A DNA stretch of 64,000 nucleotides from Catonia carolina (lineage: Eukaryota > Arthropoda > Insecta > Hemiptera > Achilidae). Numbering within the stretch: position 1 is the first letter of the stretch; the number at the start of each line of letters is the position of its first letter. Position numbers and translations under genes: made by a program. Location of the stretch: NCBI GenBank assembly GCA_035578175.1, contig JAQMRL010000006.1, positions 65,518,001 to 65,582,000 on the forward strand, given 5' to 3'. Positions 10,431 through 21,954 of this stretch are shown one piece after another. Under the pieces are notes generated by a model. That model saw only the letters and a program-made list of their open reading frames with translations, had not been told where the DNA came from and made no database searches.

Positions 10431-12824
10431 GGTTAGCCACTTAACGTCGCCATCCGGTGACACTACATTTTGTTTTTTTTTTTGTTAAAAAAGTGTCATT
10501 TAAAACTTTTACTTCGCATTTAAAGTGTAAATTCAAATGAAACGGCAAAATTGACAATTATGTAAGTGTTTTTATGTCGGTACGTGATAGAAAAGAATTT
10601 ATAACTCATTCATTCTACAGCAGTTTGTAAGAAAAGAAGTTCATATTCGGAAACAGCATACAAAATAGTATTGATAAAGATTTATATATACGATTTTTCA
10701 AAGGCTGATGAGCTCTGAACGTTTGCATTGCCCCCTACCCACTTTATAGCTAGCAAATGACTAGCCAGCAACGTTGCCAATACTTGCTCTTGTAGCTCTG
10801 TTAAACATTTCGACAGCTATTTTTTTTGTCTTTCAATAACAAAATATAACCTATGAACGTACAATCAGCTGATTATATTATAAAGTATTCCATGTTAACG
10901 CGCTCTATAATCGATGTATTTAGTACGAGATGCAAAACACGATTGAATTATTGCCGCTCTTATACGCATGCGCGTGTAATGGTTGTCAGGTACAATCTGA
11001 CAACGCTGGCAAACGTTTTGACTGGTCTAAACGCGTGGAACAGCAGAGCTTATCAACCGTGAAAAGCATATTAATAAAAATGTTACAATCGGTTACGGGC
11101 CGTGATTCTAATAATTACCAAAATATATTATTTTTATTTGTACGTGTATGCTAATATTTTGTTAACGTATAATTCCATAACGTTTATTAATTTAATCTTA
11201 CATGCTATAGGGTTATATATATAATATGGAAACTAAACCGATCTATAACAGTTACATTTGAGCTAAAGGTTGGTTGCACCGAAAATTTATGTATAAGGCT
11301 TTACATATCCAAAGCTTCTGATCTCTAATTTTGACTTTCGTTATATTACAACGAACAAAATCAAGGAACAAAACGCAGGTAAGTTTTACCAAAAGTTTAC
11401 CTAGTGGTTGATTTGAGCGATTATTTATTTTTAACCGACTTTTAATAGTTTAATATCTTTTTCAAATTCGTAACTCATGAAGTTGTTATTTTTTGTGCGT
11501 ACCAATAAATAATGCAGCTACCGATATACTATGTAATTATTGGTGTTTTCAAATTCGTGGCATTTTAAATACGATTAAGCTATTCATAAAACCTGTTTGT
11601 TACTCATTTAGTCTCCTTGTTTAATATAATTTAATTCCAGCCTGTGTTTTCCCGTTTGGCAATGTTTTTTTTTCATTAATTCAAATATGAAATAGATTAG
11701 ATAATAGAAAATTCTATTACGTATGTCGTTCTTCGTAATATTTTCTTACAGGAAATTATGATGTTCTTTAATATTATATCTTTGTTTTTTTTAATATATC
11801 TTTAAAATAGATCCTGAAGGTTGTGGTTACGTAATACAAATATAAATATATTTTAATTGTTACTTAATACATTTGCTGATGCTTCTTTCTTGCTTTTGCA
11901 TATTTTTCTACACAGGTACATGTATATAACCTTTCTGGATTTTACGTCTCCTTGTAATCTTGTCTAATCGTTTTCTATAATTTTTAAAAAACTTTAGAAA
12001 ATACCTGGAGATTAGCAAAGGAAAGCGGCAACGAGCAACAATGTTATGAAATGTTATTATAATACTGTAACATCTAACCTTAGGTTCGTTTGGTATCTGG
12101 GTTGAAAACATAGTAAGCAGACTAACTTTAACTTAAACCAATTAATTAGGTATATATTTTACAAATTTAATAATTAAAATTATTTATTAAACTTAACGTA
12201 ATAACAAATACAATTACTTAAATTAAATAGGCTACATAAATAATATCAATTACAAACTTAAACCTCAAATAAATTATACTAATAACATATTACTGTTGTT
12301 GAGAACCAAAACGACTACCTGTCCACAAACACTTGCTACTGAATTTAGCAGAAATTGATCAATTTTAAAAATTGTGTCAAAATCGTTTCATTTCGTTTAA
12401 TGTCTCTCGTTAAATTTTTTTTTAAATTCCATTTTTCTGATGATTTTAATTTAAGAACACAAAACAAAAAAAAAATGAATGCTACGCTTGTTTAAAAAAA
12501 TGTTATAAAAAGATATTGGTTAAGGGTGAAAAAAATTCCCGTTCTCTAGTAGGTATTTTGTCTGAATAAATAAATATTATAATGCCAAAGTCTATCAAAC
12601 GGTTGAGATATATTCAAGGAGCTACTGAATAATTTCGTTGCTTCTCTTGGCCTGAGACATCTCGTCAAACTGTCAATGGCTTTAGTAACATGTAACTGGA
12701 ATGTGCGGAAATAAAAATTTACATGTAAATTATTTTTATGTTTCGCAGATATTGATGGAGGCATTTCCGAGTCCAGTCAATTTTAATTCCTTGGTTAAAG
12801 AATTTTTACTAAATATTTGGAAAA
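10431..12824. other. Duplication block A2 continued; no gene called
   Basis: AT-rich, matching 42990-45283 apart from a ~930 bp insert in the other copy. A minus-strand frame at 11908-12111 (67 codons) has a counterpart at 44990-45187 with conserved start MFSTQIPN, but it is rich in lysine and short and I do not recognise it. The stretch 12060-12120 carries a diverged member of the dispersed repeat seen at 53.4 kb. 5' of 12825 there is a possible acceptor (tatgtttcgcag, ending near 12749) that could define a 5' UTR exon. Confidence 0.45.
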
Positions 12825-12878
12825 ATGAAAGAACTTTGCTTGATTTTTGTTGTCGCAGGTGTATTTCTCCTATGCTTT
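12825..12878 (+). CDS. Signal-peptide exon of secreted-protein gene, copy A
   Basis: An ATG opens 18 codons, MKELCLIFVVAGVFLLCF, a charged start plus hydrophobic core typical of a signal peptide. It ends in phase 0 directly at a strong donor (gtaagt at 12879). The paralogue at 50842-50895 encodes the identical peptide with one synonymous change and the same donor. It is too short for normal ORF callers. I infer that it is spliced, directly or through a small exon, to the cysteine-rich exon at 16537, whose acceptor is also in phase 0. Confidence 0.6.
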
Positions 12879-12947
12879 GTAAGTAAACTAATCTTTCAAT
12901 TACTTATATCCGGGTGAAGTAGATAACGTGCCCCAAATTGATTGCAG

Positions 12948-13039
12948 GAAAACGGAGTGACATGGAATGATACAAAAGAATATTTTCGAATAATGTGACC
13001 ATTGGCTATTTAATAAAAATATTTTCGTCCACTTTGAAA
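12948..13039 (+). CDS. Candidate second exon, copy A (frame-shifted)
   Basis: After a 69-base intron (gtaagt...attgcag), a stretch beginning ENGVTWNDTK is followed by a possible donor (aaa|gtaaaa at 13040). Copy B has 93 bases here and stays open. Copy A has 92 because of a 1-base loss after the codons for DTK and meets a stop within seven codons. Either the exon is skipped in copy A, or copy A makes a truncated product, or this is not an exon. Only sequence conservation and splice-like borders support it. Confidence 0.3.
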
Positions 13040-14387
13040 GTAAAAGATTGGCCAAAACTTAAGACCCGTGTTCGAATCTCGTAACTTTCATATGTAGACG
13101 TGTATGTTACAGTTTGAAAGCCATATAAGTTGATATTTAATTTGGGAATTGAAAATTCCAAATATCTTTACCACATCAAAATGGTCAGGATGATTTCTTT
13201 TGTCAATGATATTAACAAAATTGTATTTAAAAAATGCGTCAAATGTAGCAAGGATTTGAGCATTGTTATGATTTATTACCTGTTGTCAATTCTGAAGTTA
13301 CCGTTTAACAGAAGGTGTTCAAAGTAAGGCTTATTACATTCTATAAATTTCTCAAGTCTTTTTGGAAAACAATTTTCAGTACTTATCACCTCTTCCCTAC
13401 CGGAAAGCTACTCTTATTCTTTCTTACATGTCTTCCCTGATGACATGATTCTATACGGATGAATGCCGTGTTCTTTTAATACTCTGAAAATGGTTCTCTA
13501 GTTTAATCCAGAATCGTTTTTTAGACGCCTAGTATATATCTGTGGGTCAATTTGTAACACCGCATCAATGTCAGTAGATCTCTCAGTTTTAACTTTAGGA
13601 ATTCTCCTCCGTTGCTTCGAAGGTTGAACTTGTCCTGTGATCCTTACTCATTCCGGAAGGCGTTGAACATTTTTTAAGGTCTCGTGAAGTGTCGGTAAGT
13701 ATTTATCACGGTACAATCCTTTAGCATCCTGACCAATACAAACATTCACCAAAAACCATCAACGTGTGAAGGACTTCTTAGTTTTAATATACCTCGGCTT
13801 GAGCGCCAGCAACGGGTCAAAAGAATACTCACATGAAATTTAATATTGAGATAGAGCGCCACGAATCACAATATGAGAAAAATTAATAAGAATACTATTG
13901 TTAATTTATTATTAATAATATTAATAAGAATACATTGTTTATTTAATATTAATAATAAAGTAAATACTGGGTGGAGAAAAAACGGAAGGTACCCAGTAGA
14001 GTAATTCATAATTAAATACTTAGCGACTTCCACTTTGGGAGCTTGACGCAAATAATAATAATAATAATAAAGTAAATTAAGTTAATATTTTTACTATTTA
14101 AATTTTTCTTTACAATATCCCTAAAAATTTGCTGGTTTGATCGATTTATCCAGATCTTTAAGTAATTTCTGAGTGAACATACTTGTAGTAAAATTATTTG
14201 GTAGTTCGTTTATTATGTGGCTACCTGTGAGAGTAGGCTGATAACTAATGCACACATGGTTGATGAACGCGAAAGAATTTAACTTTAGAAACGCTCCTGG
14301 TGGCATTTGGAAGTACTATTTCTTCTCTACAAACTTTCGCAGCTTAAAAACGTTGCGTTCATCCAGTTTACTTTGAGTAGTGGACGT
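13040..14387. other. Intron-like region with copy-A-specific segment
   Basis: 13040-13310 matches copy B at 51058-51310 and contains a frame (13130-13327) of unknown meaning that is also readable in the other copy. From about 13330 to 14905 there is no counterpart in copy B. A ~46 bp AT-rich word is repeated in tandem around 13880-13965. No other feature seen. Confidence 0.45.
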
Positions 14388-15010
14388 ATGTCGTCGTATT
14401 CTTGTGCTACGTTAACGCGAGTTAAACCACGTGCTGTTATCGAATTTTTGACTGGTAAGAAAATAAATAGTGAGATTCATCGCCGTTTATTGTGACGATA
14501 ATGTTAATAGGTCTACTCTTAATCGATGGGTAATAAAATTTCGTAATTCCCAGCGTGAAAGAGTTCGGAACACAACCATCCGCAAAAAAAAAACTTCTTT
14601 TGACTCTGTTTTTGGATGCTGGAATGAGGGAACGGAAAATTCTACTCAATACACGCAGACTTTAAAACACACCCGACGTCGAGTTTATCGTGTTAGAGGC
14701 AGCCTGGCGCCAATAATCTTTTAACATAACAATCTCGTCCAAACATTTCGCGTGCAACTGAAGAGGATCTGAGAAACCTGAAGTTTGAACCGATTTCAGG
14801 ACCTTCTTATTCCTCTAAACTTGCAACTTGCGGTTTTTATTGTTTTTCCTCTACTCAAGATAGACCTTAAGGGGAATTATTACCGAACAATAGGGTGAAG
14901 GCAGCTATTGCGTCTTGGGTTCGATAAAAGTCGGAAGAATTTTTCAGTGACGGAATGGAAAACACTTTTTTTCGTTGGGAGAAATGTGTAGTGCTTAAAA
15001 ATGACTATTT
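14388..15010 (+). pseudogene. Mariner-like transposase relic (internally deleted)
   Basis: From the ATG at 14388 the frame reads a helix-turn-helix of the mariner/SETMAR type (RAVIEFLTGKKINSEIHRRL), then shifts frame near 14490 and continues as VYCDDNVNRSTLNRWVIKF. The catalytic middle is missing. At about 14765-14880 the LKFEPISGPSYSSKLA segment of the C-terminal half appears, with the third catalytic Asp replaced. From about 14895 the C-terminal segment resembling AAIASWVR...SEEFFSDGMENTFFRWEKC follows. At least two frameshifts make it dead. Only the last part survives in copy B (51331-51420). Confidence 0.75.
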
Positions 15011-15499
15011 AAAATATACATATGATTTTGAATGTTAGGAATTTTACTTTGATTTGTTTTTTACCCGATCTTACTATTTATTTTTCTTTGCGGTCTACAA
15101 GCATGTGTGAATTAGTTATCAGCCCACTCTCGTATAATCAAACTGTCTCCTACAAACATTAAGATCTGTTCGTGATACCTTATATGGAACGACAGGACAA
15201 AGATTATGGGCTGTTACACGAGACGTGAAAGTATTTCTATTTTTGTAAATATACAATTTATTTTATATATGTCGGAGAGTAATTAAATCAAGTTCATCAA
15301 ACAAATTTCCAAAAAAAGTCTGGGCTTACCTAATGATGTTATTATTAGATGCTATTGCAGTACTAAAATTTTATTTAAGTGCGTGTCCATTGCAGCCTCC
15401 CTCCCAGTCACTGATACCATATTGAAAAATGGACTACGTGTAAGCAAAATACACGGGTCTTGTAATATGTAAAATATTCAATTTATTTTTTTTATACAA

Positions 15500-16290
15500 T
15501 TTGAAGATCAAATCTTTTATTGGTGACATATATTTTCAATGTGATAATTGCATTTTAAGTGCTGATCTACGATTACGCGCGAGTATTTCTTTTCTCATGT
15601 ATATCCCTTTTTGCACATGGTTTGTCTTCTCGTCAACTGGGAAGACGATGACAGACTGTCATCGTCTTCCCAGATTGACAACTGTTGTCAATCTGCTGAT
15701 CAGTTATTGTGTGGCCCAATGCCTCACCTACCTAATTGACAACTATTTGTGGCTCTTCATTTTTTCTCTTCAGTTTAATTATGAAGTTCATGGCAGTTAG
15801 CACGGGTATATTGGGGAAAGTCAGAGACAGTTTATGTAGGTCTTTGCTTTCCTTCTTCAGTGTTCGTATTTTTATACCTTGGGTATTAATTTCCTCGAGA
15901 CAGAAAGCAAGCAGCGTCTTCTGGAATTAACCTTCTTTAATATAAGTTCCACATCAATAAGGCATCGGTCTCTTGGTTTTTATAAATCTCGTTCCAGTCC
16001 TCTGTTCTCTTCCCGCGTTTCATTCAACATCTAAACTAGTTGAAAGGACACCTTGCTCTTAATGCAGCAGCTTCCAGAAACATGCATCGTCTCTTATATT
16101 TAGTACTAAACTCACATCTCCATTTTTTCTGGTTTTCTATTATATATTTTAGATCTTTACCTTATTCTTTTGCACATGCTCCATGAAATGAACAATTACA
16201 GTCACAACAAATCACCTCCAAGCTGTTTCCATCTCTGATCGACTTGCTACATACATTGCACGACATATTAACACAAAAACAATACGCTGA
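15500..16290 (-). pseudogene. LINE ORF1 relic with PHD-type zinc finger, copy A
   Basis: On the minus strand, 16171-16262 reads a Cys/His cluster, CNVCSKSIRDGNSLEVICCD followed by CNCSFHGACAK, with the spacing of a PHD finger as found in ORF1 of CR1-like LINEs. Downstream pieces (LEEINTQGIKIRTLKKESKD, about 15830-15900) look like the coiled-coil region, but stops and shifts interrupt throughout. The paralogue at 51923-52690 has a 2-base deletion inside the finger. The relic predates the duplication. Plus-strand frames over it (15501-15800, 15736-15930) are shadows. Confidence 0.65.
15637..15695. repeat. Two abutting perfect palindromes
   Basis: 15637-15673 is an 18-base arm (ctgggaagacgatgacag), one central base, and its exact complement. 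15671-15695 is a second perfect palindrome with 12-base arms (cagattgacaac). They share the triplet cag. Copy B (around 52055-52090) lacks the extra ~28 bases and reads straight through, so the palindromes arose locally by templated inverted copying. Confidence 0.92.
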
Positions 16291-16536
16291 GAATATAGTG
16301 AACTATAAAGAATTAAACTATGAAAGTTAAATTTAAGTTTATATAAACAAAATTACCACAATAATTTGCGTACAAAAATAACACTAAGTAGTAGATTAGT
16401 ACTGAAAATGAATTCATCAGAACGTAATTAAACTGAACAGATAGGAGAAGATTGCACAAACACAACGACTCTATTAGACTGCTAATCCTTGACTGAATTG
16501 AAACTAATTTTTTGCATTATGTTTAACTTATTTCAG

Positions 16537-16908
16537 CAGTGTGTAGAAAGCAGACCTGTGTCCTCAACGTCAGCATCTTATTCAAACAACAAAAAAGTTT
16601 TTAAAGAACAAAAATCGGCAGAAAATATTGAAGCAATGAAGAATAAAATGAAAAATCACCTTTGGTTCTCCAAATTTCAGACGCTACCGCTGATTGTTTT
16701 TGTATTACCATTCTGCACACTTTGGCTGTTGTTTGTGTATTGTTGTTGTGCTGTCTGTGTATGTTGCAATGGTTGTGTAGACCGTCCATGGGATAATTCA
16801 AAGTGTAGCTTGTGTCGCGTCTGGGCAAAAACTTGTGATTTCATCTGTGCTGCATGGGGTTGTACTGATGTGGATACATATTACGACAAATGGTATGAAT
16901 CTTTTTAA
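16537..16908 (+). CDS. Cysteine-rich terminal exon of rapidly evolving secreted-protein gene, copy A
   Basis: The frame is open from 16489 but begins at a TTG. The first ATG (16519) lies inside a pyrimidine-rich tract ending ttatttcag, so I place an acceptor at 16536 and start the exon at CAG TGT (QCVESRPVSSTSASYSN). About 123 codons follow: a polar lysine-rich part, a hydrophobic segment with LPFCT, a cysteine-dense stretch (CCCAVCVCC), then AAWGCTDVDTYYDKWYES before the stop. The first ~17 codons and the end match copy B almost perfectly, but the middle is strongly diverged while flanks and intron are not. I find no known family. A secreted effector-like or membrane-anchored peptide is possible; the function is unknown. 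Confidence 0.6.
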   Translation, partial: QCVESRPVSSTSASYSNNKKVFKEQKSAENIEAMKNKMKNHLWFSKFQTLPLIVFVLPFCTLWLLFVYCCCAVCVCCNGCVDRPWDNSKCSLCRVWAKTCDFICAAWGCTDVDTYYDKWYESF

Positions 16909-16923
16909 ACTTCTTCATATGAT

Positions 16924-17010
16924 TGTTGTTGTTGTTTAGGTCATCAGCCGAAAAGCTGGTTTGAACCTGTAGAGGTTTTACTAAGTAAATCGAGGAGTGA
17001 AGAATAATAA
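16924..17010 (-). repeat. R1 repeat, 3' fragment in the 3' region of the copy-A gene
   Basis: Begins with the (GTT)n/tttaggtcatcagc end and stops after about 85 bases, so it is a 5'-truncated R1 inserted on the minus strand 15 bases after the stop codon. Copy B lacks it. It separates the copy-A coding end from any ancestral polyadenylation signal. Confidence 0.85.
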
Positions 17011-17549
17011 GTATTTTAATGAACAATAAGTATTCTAAAACTTGACTTACAGCAACATATTAATTAAAAAATAAATTATCTTAATCTAGTGAAATGATGA
17101 ATTATCATTTTAGACTAAAATGTTTATTTAGATTTCTGTATATTAAATTTATAGTTTATCAAAAATGCATAACTCTTCAAAAATACAAGTACAATTGTTT
17201 CCAACCTCCGATGACCCATGAAAACACACGTGTAAAGAAGTAAATGAGTTTGTGATAAAAAATTGTAAACATACTTGGTAAATGTTGATATAATCGGCGA
17301 GATGATTTACTTACACAATTGTCATTTTGGTAGACAAGCATTCCGCCCTTAATAAAAAGTTGCCGTAAATAAAACTTGCGTTTGAACGTTGAATAGACGC
17401 TTTTAAACGGTTTGCAAACTTTTGTTTTGAAGCCAATTATTTTCAAAGAATACGTGAAAACTCTTTGACGCTCAGTTGGGGCTAATCGACTGGTGTTCAA
17501 GCATGTCAATATTTAAACTTCGCAGGTAGAGTCTCGTTAAAGCACCACG
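17011..17549. other. Duplicated AT-rich segment with unassigned minus-strand frame
   Basis: A minus frame at 17177-17509 (110 codons) has a shorter paralogue at 55306-55563 sharing LAPTERQRVFTYSLKIIG. It is basic, unrecognised, and lies just 3' of the mariner relic on the same strand, so it may be part of that relic's decayed end. Not called as a gene. Confidence 0.4.
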
Positions 17550-18130
17550 CAGAGACCAACTGATTATGAAGAACTCCAGAAATCAGCATTTTTCGTTTTT
17601 CTTCTCAGTAGCTCCATTTTCTGATAACGAATAATTGCATTTCACGAAGACTTCTTTTCATAAAGTAAACAACCAATACAGCTGTTAGATGACAAAAACC
17701 AGTATTTCTTCATGTGGTTAAGACTTGTTTGAACTTCTTTGGTGAATTTATGCACACACGATATTTTTGACTGATATCTTTTTCTTGATTGACATATAGA
17801 ATCCAGGTCTCATCTATAGTAGCAGTTAATTTTTAGCAATCTTCACATTCAATCTAATAATGGGTGAGGAACATTCGCAATAAAGCTATTCAGCGAGCTC
17901 TGTAGTTTTCAGGCAACAACTTTAAAATCAATGGAGCATTCAGCTGTTCGCTGTGTATATTAAAATCGTTTTAAGCGATGATATCGGCCCTTTACGAAAT
18001 TCCTCACAAAACCTATGTATAGTAAACGTCCACTTCTCTTGAACCACTTGGTCAATTCTTTTAACTCGAATTTATTTTGCGACAGATTTGCGTCCATGCG
18101 CCTTCAGATTAAATGTTGTTTCGCTGTGAA
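17550..18130 (-). pseudogene. Second mariner-like transposase relic, copy A
   Basis: On the minus strand a TIDETWI segment (first catalytic Asp, near 17805-17830) precedes SPKKFK-like residues and a degraded central region (MELLRRKTKNADFW). This is the order seen in mariner DD34D transposases. Several stops and frame changes occur. The paralogue at 55590-56190 keeps a slightly longer frame (55637-55867). The element predates the duplication. Confidence 0.55.
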
Positions 18131-19607
18131 TGTTTAACTTTTAATGCAAATATAATTTTACCACTTTGGAATAGAATTTTTTTTTAGTCACCTTTTGCCT
18201 TAATTTTTACTGTACTTTATTATTAGAAATTAATTAGTATACTTTTATTAGTCCTAATTACTCGGAGGATTTAGTATGTGAAATTAATTTCTTTAGATGT
18301 ACGTTAATAAAATTTTTAAGTACAATATACTTGATTATTCCATTTAAAAAAAACCGTATCTTATTTTATTAGTTACGTTTAAATTCTTCATGGGTATAAA
18401 AATTATTTTGTATTTTTTATCTATCGTTTTTAAAGAAAATATATTTCTAATACTCAACTCCTAAACAATACAATACTTATGCAACTAAACCTTTATTCAC
18501 ACATTTTCAAATGCCATTTAACATTAGTAGTAACATGTAAATATGTGTCAGTCAAAAGAATTATTCAACACAAAATCTCTTTAAATATATGGCATCAAAA
18601 TTAGAAATTTAATTTTTAAGTACTAGTTTCGTTATTGGTGCTCAATAGGAAGGTGTACGTATATAAACTGTATAATTTTCTGTAAGTAAATGGTTAAAGA
18701 AAGTTAACGTTAGTATAAAACATTCTTAATTAAAAAATCCACTTTAAGCAAAACATATGTACATTTTGAAAATAAAATATGTTGTTAAAAATACCGAAAC
18801 TGTTGTTTGTAATCTTCAGATCCAAACTTTAGTTTATCTAAAATTATGTTTTTTCTGTGAATTGGTATGTTTGAAATTTCGTGAAGTAAATTTTATGTTA
18901 AATACATAGACCATTAAATTGGTTAGTTTTTAAACGAAACATTTTACTCTCCGTAACGTATGTAATCAGCAAAATATGTCAATTTTGAATAAATACTATA
19001 TGAAAATCGACCCGTTTAATAAACGATATAAGTAATAATTTGAATCACACGACCTTAACTCTCATGCATATTAAGGATTGTTCACACAGAATGCGATCTG
19101 CGTCCTCCGTTCCGGGCAAGTGAACACACTCCGATCTTACGTGTGATTGTCCCTATTACGTAAGTAGGATGTTTCCAGATTACAACATTGACATGTCCGC
19201 TTAAAACACAAATTTTGATGGTTGCCATTTAGTAAAATATTTTGCGGAGTGAAATTGTTGTCAATGGGTATCTGAATTGGGAAAATAGAAAATTCGAATA
19301 AGTTTCCATGTAACTTAACCTAATCTAGTAGTGCAGACATGAAGAAAAAGCGAATAGTTTAAGTATATTTTTGGAACAACCACAATTTCAGAAAATAGAA
19401 GTCTTCGGTTGTTTAACTACTGTCATAAAATCTCTTCATTCCTTGTTCGATTTAACATACTTACCTAACAGCTTCTTCTCCAGAAACTGAATTCCACAAA
19501 AGTAAACGGTAAAAATATAGTGAACTGAAGTAGGTTTTTGAAAAACTAAAACAGCCCGTAACAAACTTTTCTAAAAATTTTTTGTTTTATTTTGACCAAA
19601 CAGCCGC
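18131..19607. other. AT-rich duplicated stretch, nothing recognised
   Basis: Matches 56190-57142 and 58850-59780. The match is interrupted in copy B by the MITE/tRNA insert. No gene, RNA or promoter is visible. Confidence 0.55.
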
Positions 19608-20149
19608 TAGTTGGTAGCGCCACTATTCGAATTTATAGTTTAAGGGTTGAGGGCGCCACTGTCGTTTGTGTTGTAGGCCTACCCGCTGACTGGACACTCG
19701 CTCGCCAGGACCCGCCGGAGACAGTCGGTCCGCAGCTTTTATTGTAGTGCACCGCCACGCTTTATGAACCGCACCGCCTATACGCGCACCCGGAAAACTT
19801 TCTGAAACCGTGAAGTTCATGTGAAGAAATTGCTCCTTGGAAGAAGACAGCAGTGTAGTGGGTATACCTATATCTTATTCCTATCTATCCCTTTTTACCC
19901 CCCTGTCATCACGAGTTCGATCCACGCTGGAAAAGGAGGTAATAGGCTGCTAAATTGTTGTACTCTCTTTACATTGCATTCCGGGTACGCCAACTAAATA
20001 AAAAAGTGCACAAGACGCGCACCAGAACGCGCAGCGCATGCAGTCCACTGGTCTGGAGGAGGGTCCCGCGGGATCCTTCGTTTTATTTCGTTTTGTCTCC
20101 GCTCGGGGAAAAACGCACCGCACCACGCTCGCATCCGTGGTACCACTTA
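19608..20149. mobile_element. Copy-A-specific ~540 bp GC-rich insertion of unknown type
   Basis: Copy B reads across the site near 59790 without it. The ends show weak inverted similarity (ctagttggtagcgccac against the complement of gtggtaccacttag). The inside is GC-rich and contains a B-box-like gttcgatcc at about 19916. Minus frame 19623-19820 and plus frame 19955-20170 carry no motif. It could be a SINE or MITE, but I cannot decide. Confidence 0.4.
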
Positions 20150-20158
20150 GTTTATGAA

Positions 20159-20186
20159 TATATCTCGTAATATATTACGAGATATA
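20159..20186. repeat. Perfect 28 bp palindrome
   Basis: tatatctcgtaata and its exact complement abut with no spacer. Copy B (about 59798-59815) has only the left arm, so this is a copy-A novelty at the border of the GC-rich insertion. Confidence 0.9.
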
Positions 20187-20316
20187 GAGAGTATGGTGAT
20201 CGACCATAGGAAAGGGACCTTATCTCACCCAAGTCAAACGTGTGGTTATGAGTATTTCTTACACAGAACCTAATGCTGAAAACAATGATATTTTTACATT
20301 TTTTTGCTGTTATATA

Positions 20317-21010
20317 CCAGGTGTCCCACGAAGAGGTTGCTATTTTTGAATTTATAAGCCGGACGTATCGCACACTCTACAGACAGGAAACATTACACGT
20401 TACAGGTAATCACGTTCAGGTATTACACGTTCAGGTAATAGGGATTACAGGTAATCGAAACGCAAAAAAGTACCCTCCAGTTTCATTTGCAAAACAAAAT
20501 GGCGGAATAAGAAAATAATATCAAAACTAAACAATAATCTTGTGGATAAAACCACTTGAACTCAAACAGTATCACATTGCGGGTTGCTGTCACCAAGAAT
20601 GGTGTTGTATCATATGACATATCACATCAGAGAATGACTGGAGACAGACACGCATTAATTTTAACTAATCACGTAGTTCCTTATATTTCTCAGGTGGTAA
20701 TGCAAGACGTTCTTTCCAGCATGATGGAGCTCCTCCACATTATTATATTGAGACGAAAGCGGTTTTGAACCAAAATCTTTCTAACCGTGAATAGGTCGTG
20801 GCAGCGGCTTCATGGAGTGGCCTCCAAGATCGCCAGACTTGTCTGTTTGCGATTTTATCCTATGGAGCTTTTTGAAGGAAAAATTTATTCTCACGCCACT
20901 GCAACAGACAATGAATTAATGAGGCTGATTGAAGGGTAACTGCTGTTGATACCACGACAGTTTTTCAAAAACGCTTATGACTCGTTTATGTTTTGTTGCT
21001 ATCAGTGCAT
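20317..21010 (+). pseudogene. DD41D-type mariner-family relic, copy A
   Basis: A TA followed by ccaggtgtcccacgaag (20317) looks like the 5' terminal repeat. Further on, one frame reads FQHDGAPPHYYIETKAVLNQ (second catalytic Asp, about 20719-20780) and another MEWPPRSPDLSVCDF (third Asp, about 20812-20860), followed by a FLKEK segment. Frame changes and a stop separate them, and the N-terminal half is missing. The motifs resemble the intact transposase at 47290-48366. The paralogue is at 59939-60620. Confidence 0.7.
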
Positions 21011-21954
21011 AGCTTTTGATTGACATCGGTTTGAATAAAGGTTAATGAAACAAATTGTGTTTATTAATAATTTTTCACTTTAATAATATTTTTAATTTCT
21101 TTTATTTTATTACTCAAGTAACATTGTAACTTCTCTTCTTCTTAAAGTTCCATCTCCATTGTAACAAATCAAGCAAAATACAAAAGTTTTCAAAATGACT
21201 TAACGGATCCTACCTAGTTTTCTGAACTCTTTGCTGCCTTGATTCGTGATGAGCTTTTCTACTGACCTTTTTTGAGGTACAAAAATCTTACTATCGCCAG
21301 ACAATACATTTTTGAGTTATTGCAATTATTGTGTTATCTGTATTGTTTCCAAACCCATCAATAGAGCACATACCTACACCTAGGACAACTACTGAACTAT
21401 TAATACTCTTACACTATTATTGACGGTAGCACATGTTCTTTTCAAATGGAACTAAGCAGAAATCGCTGAATACTCCCCTATTCCTATTGGATTGAACACC
21501 AACCAAATCTTTTTCTTTCAACCTACCTATTTTTCCTAATAATTCTTATTATAGTATTATAAATATTTTTCATTCTTATTACTACTAACTACTACTAGTT
21601 AATTTTTTGTATTACTACTATTATATTTATATTGTTTTTAGTATATTTCTTATATCTAATTATGTTCCTAAGCATTATGGCAATGACTGCAGAAACATTA
21701 CTACAGTAGATGATTCAAATAATTTATCTATTATAGTCCATATAATTTCAATAGAAGCTTGCATTGTACACGTTCCCTCTACTTGCCTCCTCCGTTCATT
21801 CCGAGTAGTCAGCATATGTACTGGTTGTTAGAATAGTATGCCTCTTAAACTGTTACCAGTGTTTAATACTTTCGTATAAATTTAATTCTTTTAAAGTAAT
21901 TTATTGGGTTTAATTGTATAATCCTATTTTAGTATATAAATAAATAAATAAATA
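21011..21954. other. AT-rich end of duplication copy A
   Basis: Matches about 60620-61200 and 61867-61965. The similarity to copy B ends near 21730-21950, just before the LINE. The frame at 21607-21831 has no paralogous support. Confidence 0.5.

Noticed and set aside
10219..10488. Histone gene upstream of the stem-loop
   Set aside because: Frames in unit 2 have none of the histone-fold or lysine-rich tail sequences; only the 3' end is histone-like.
16489..16536. Start of the cysteine-rich protein at 16489 with its own leader MTELKLIFCIMFNLFQ
   Set aside because: The codon at 16489 is TTG, and the stretch before CAG TGT looks like a pyrimidine-rich splice acceptor. The conserved signal-peptide exon upstream is a better leader.
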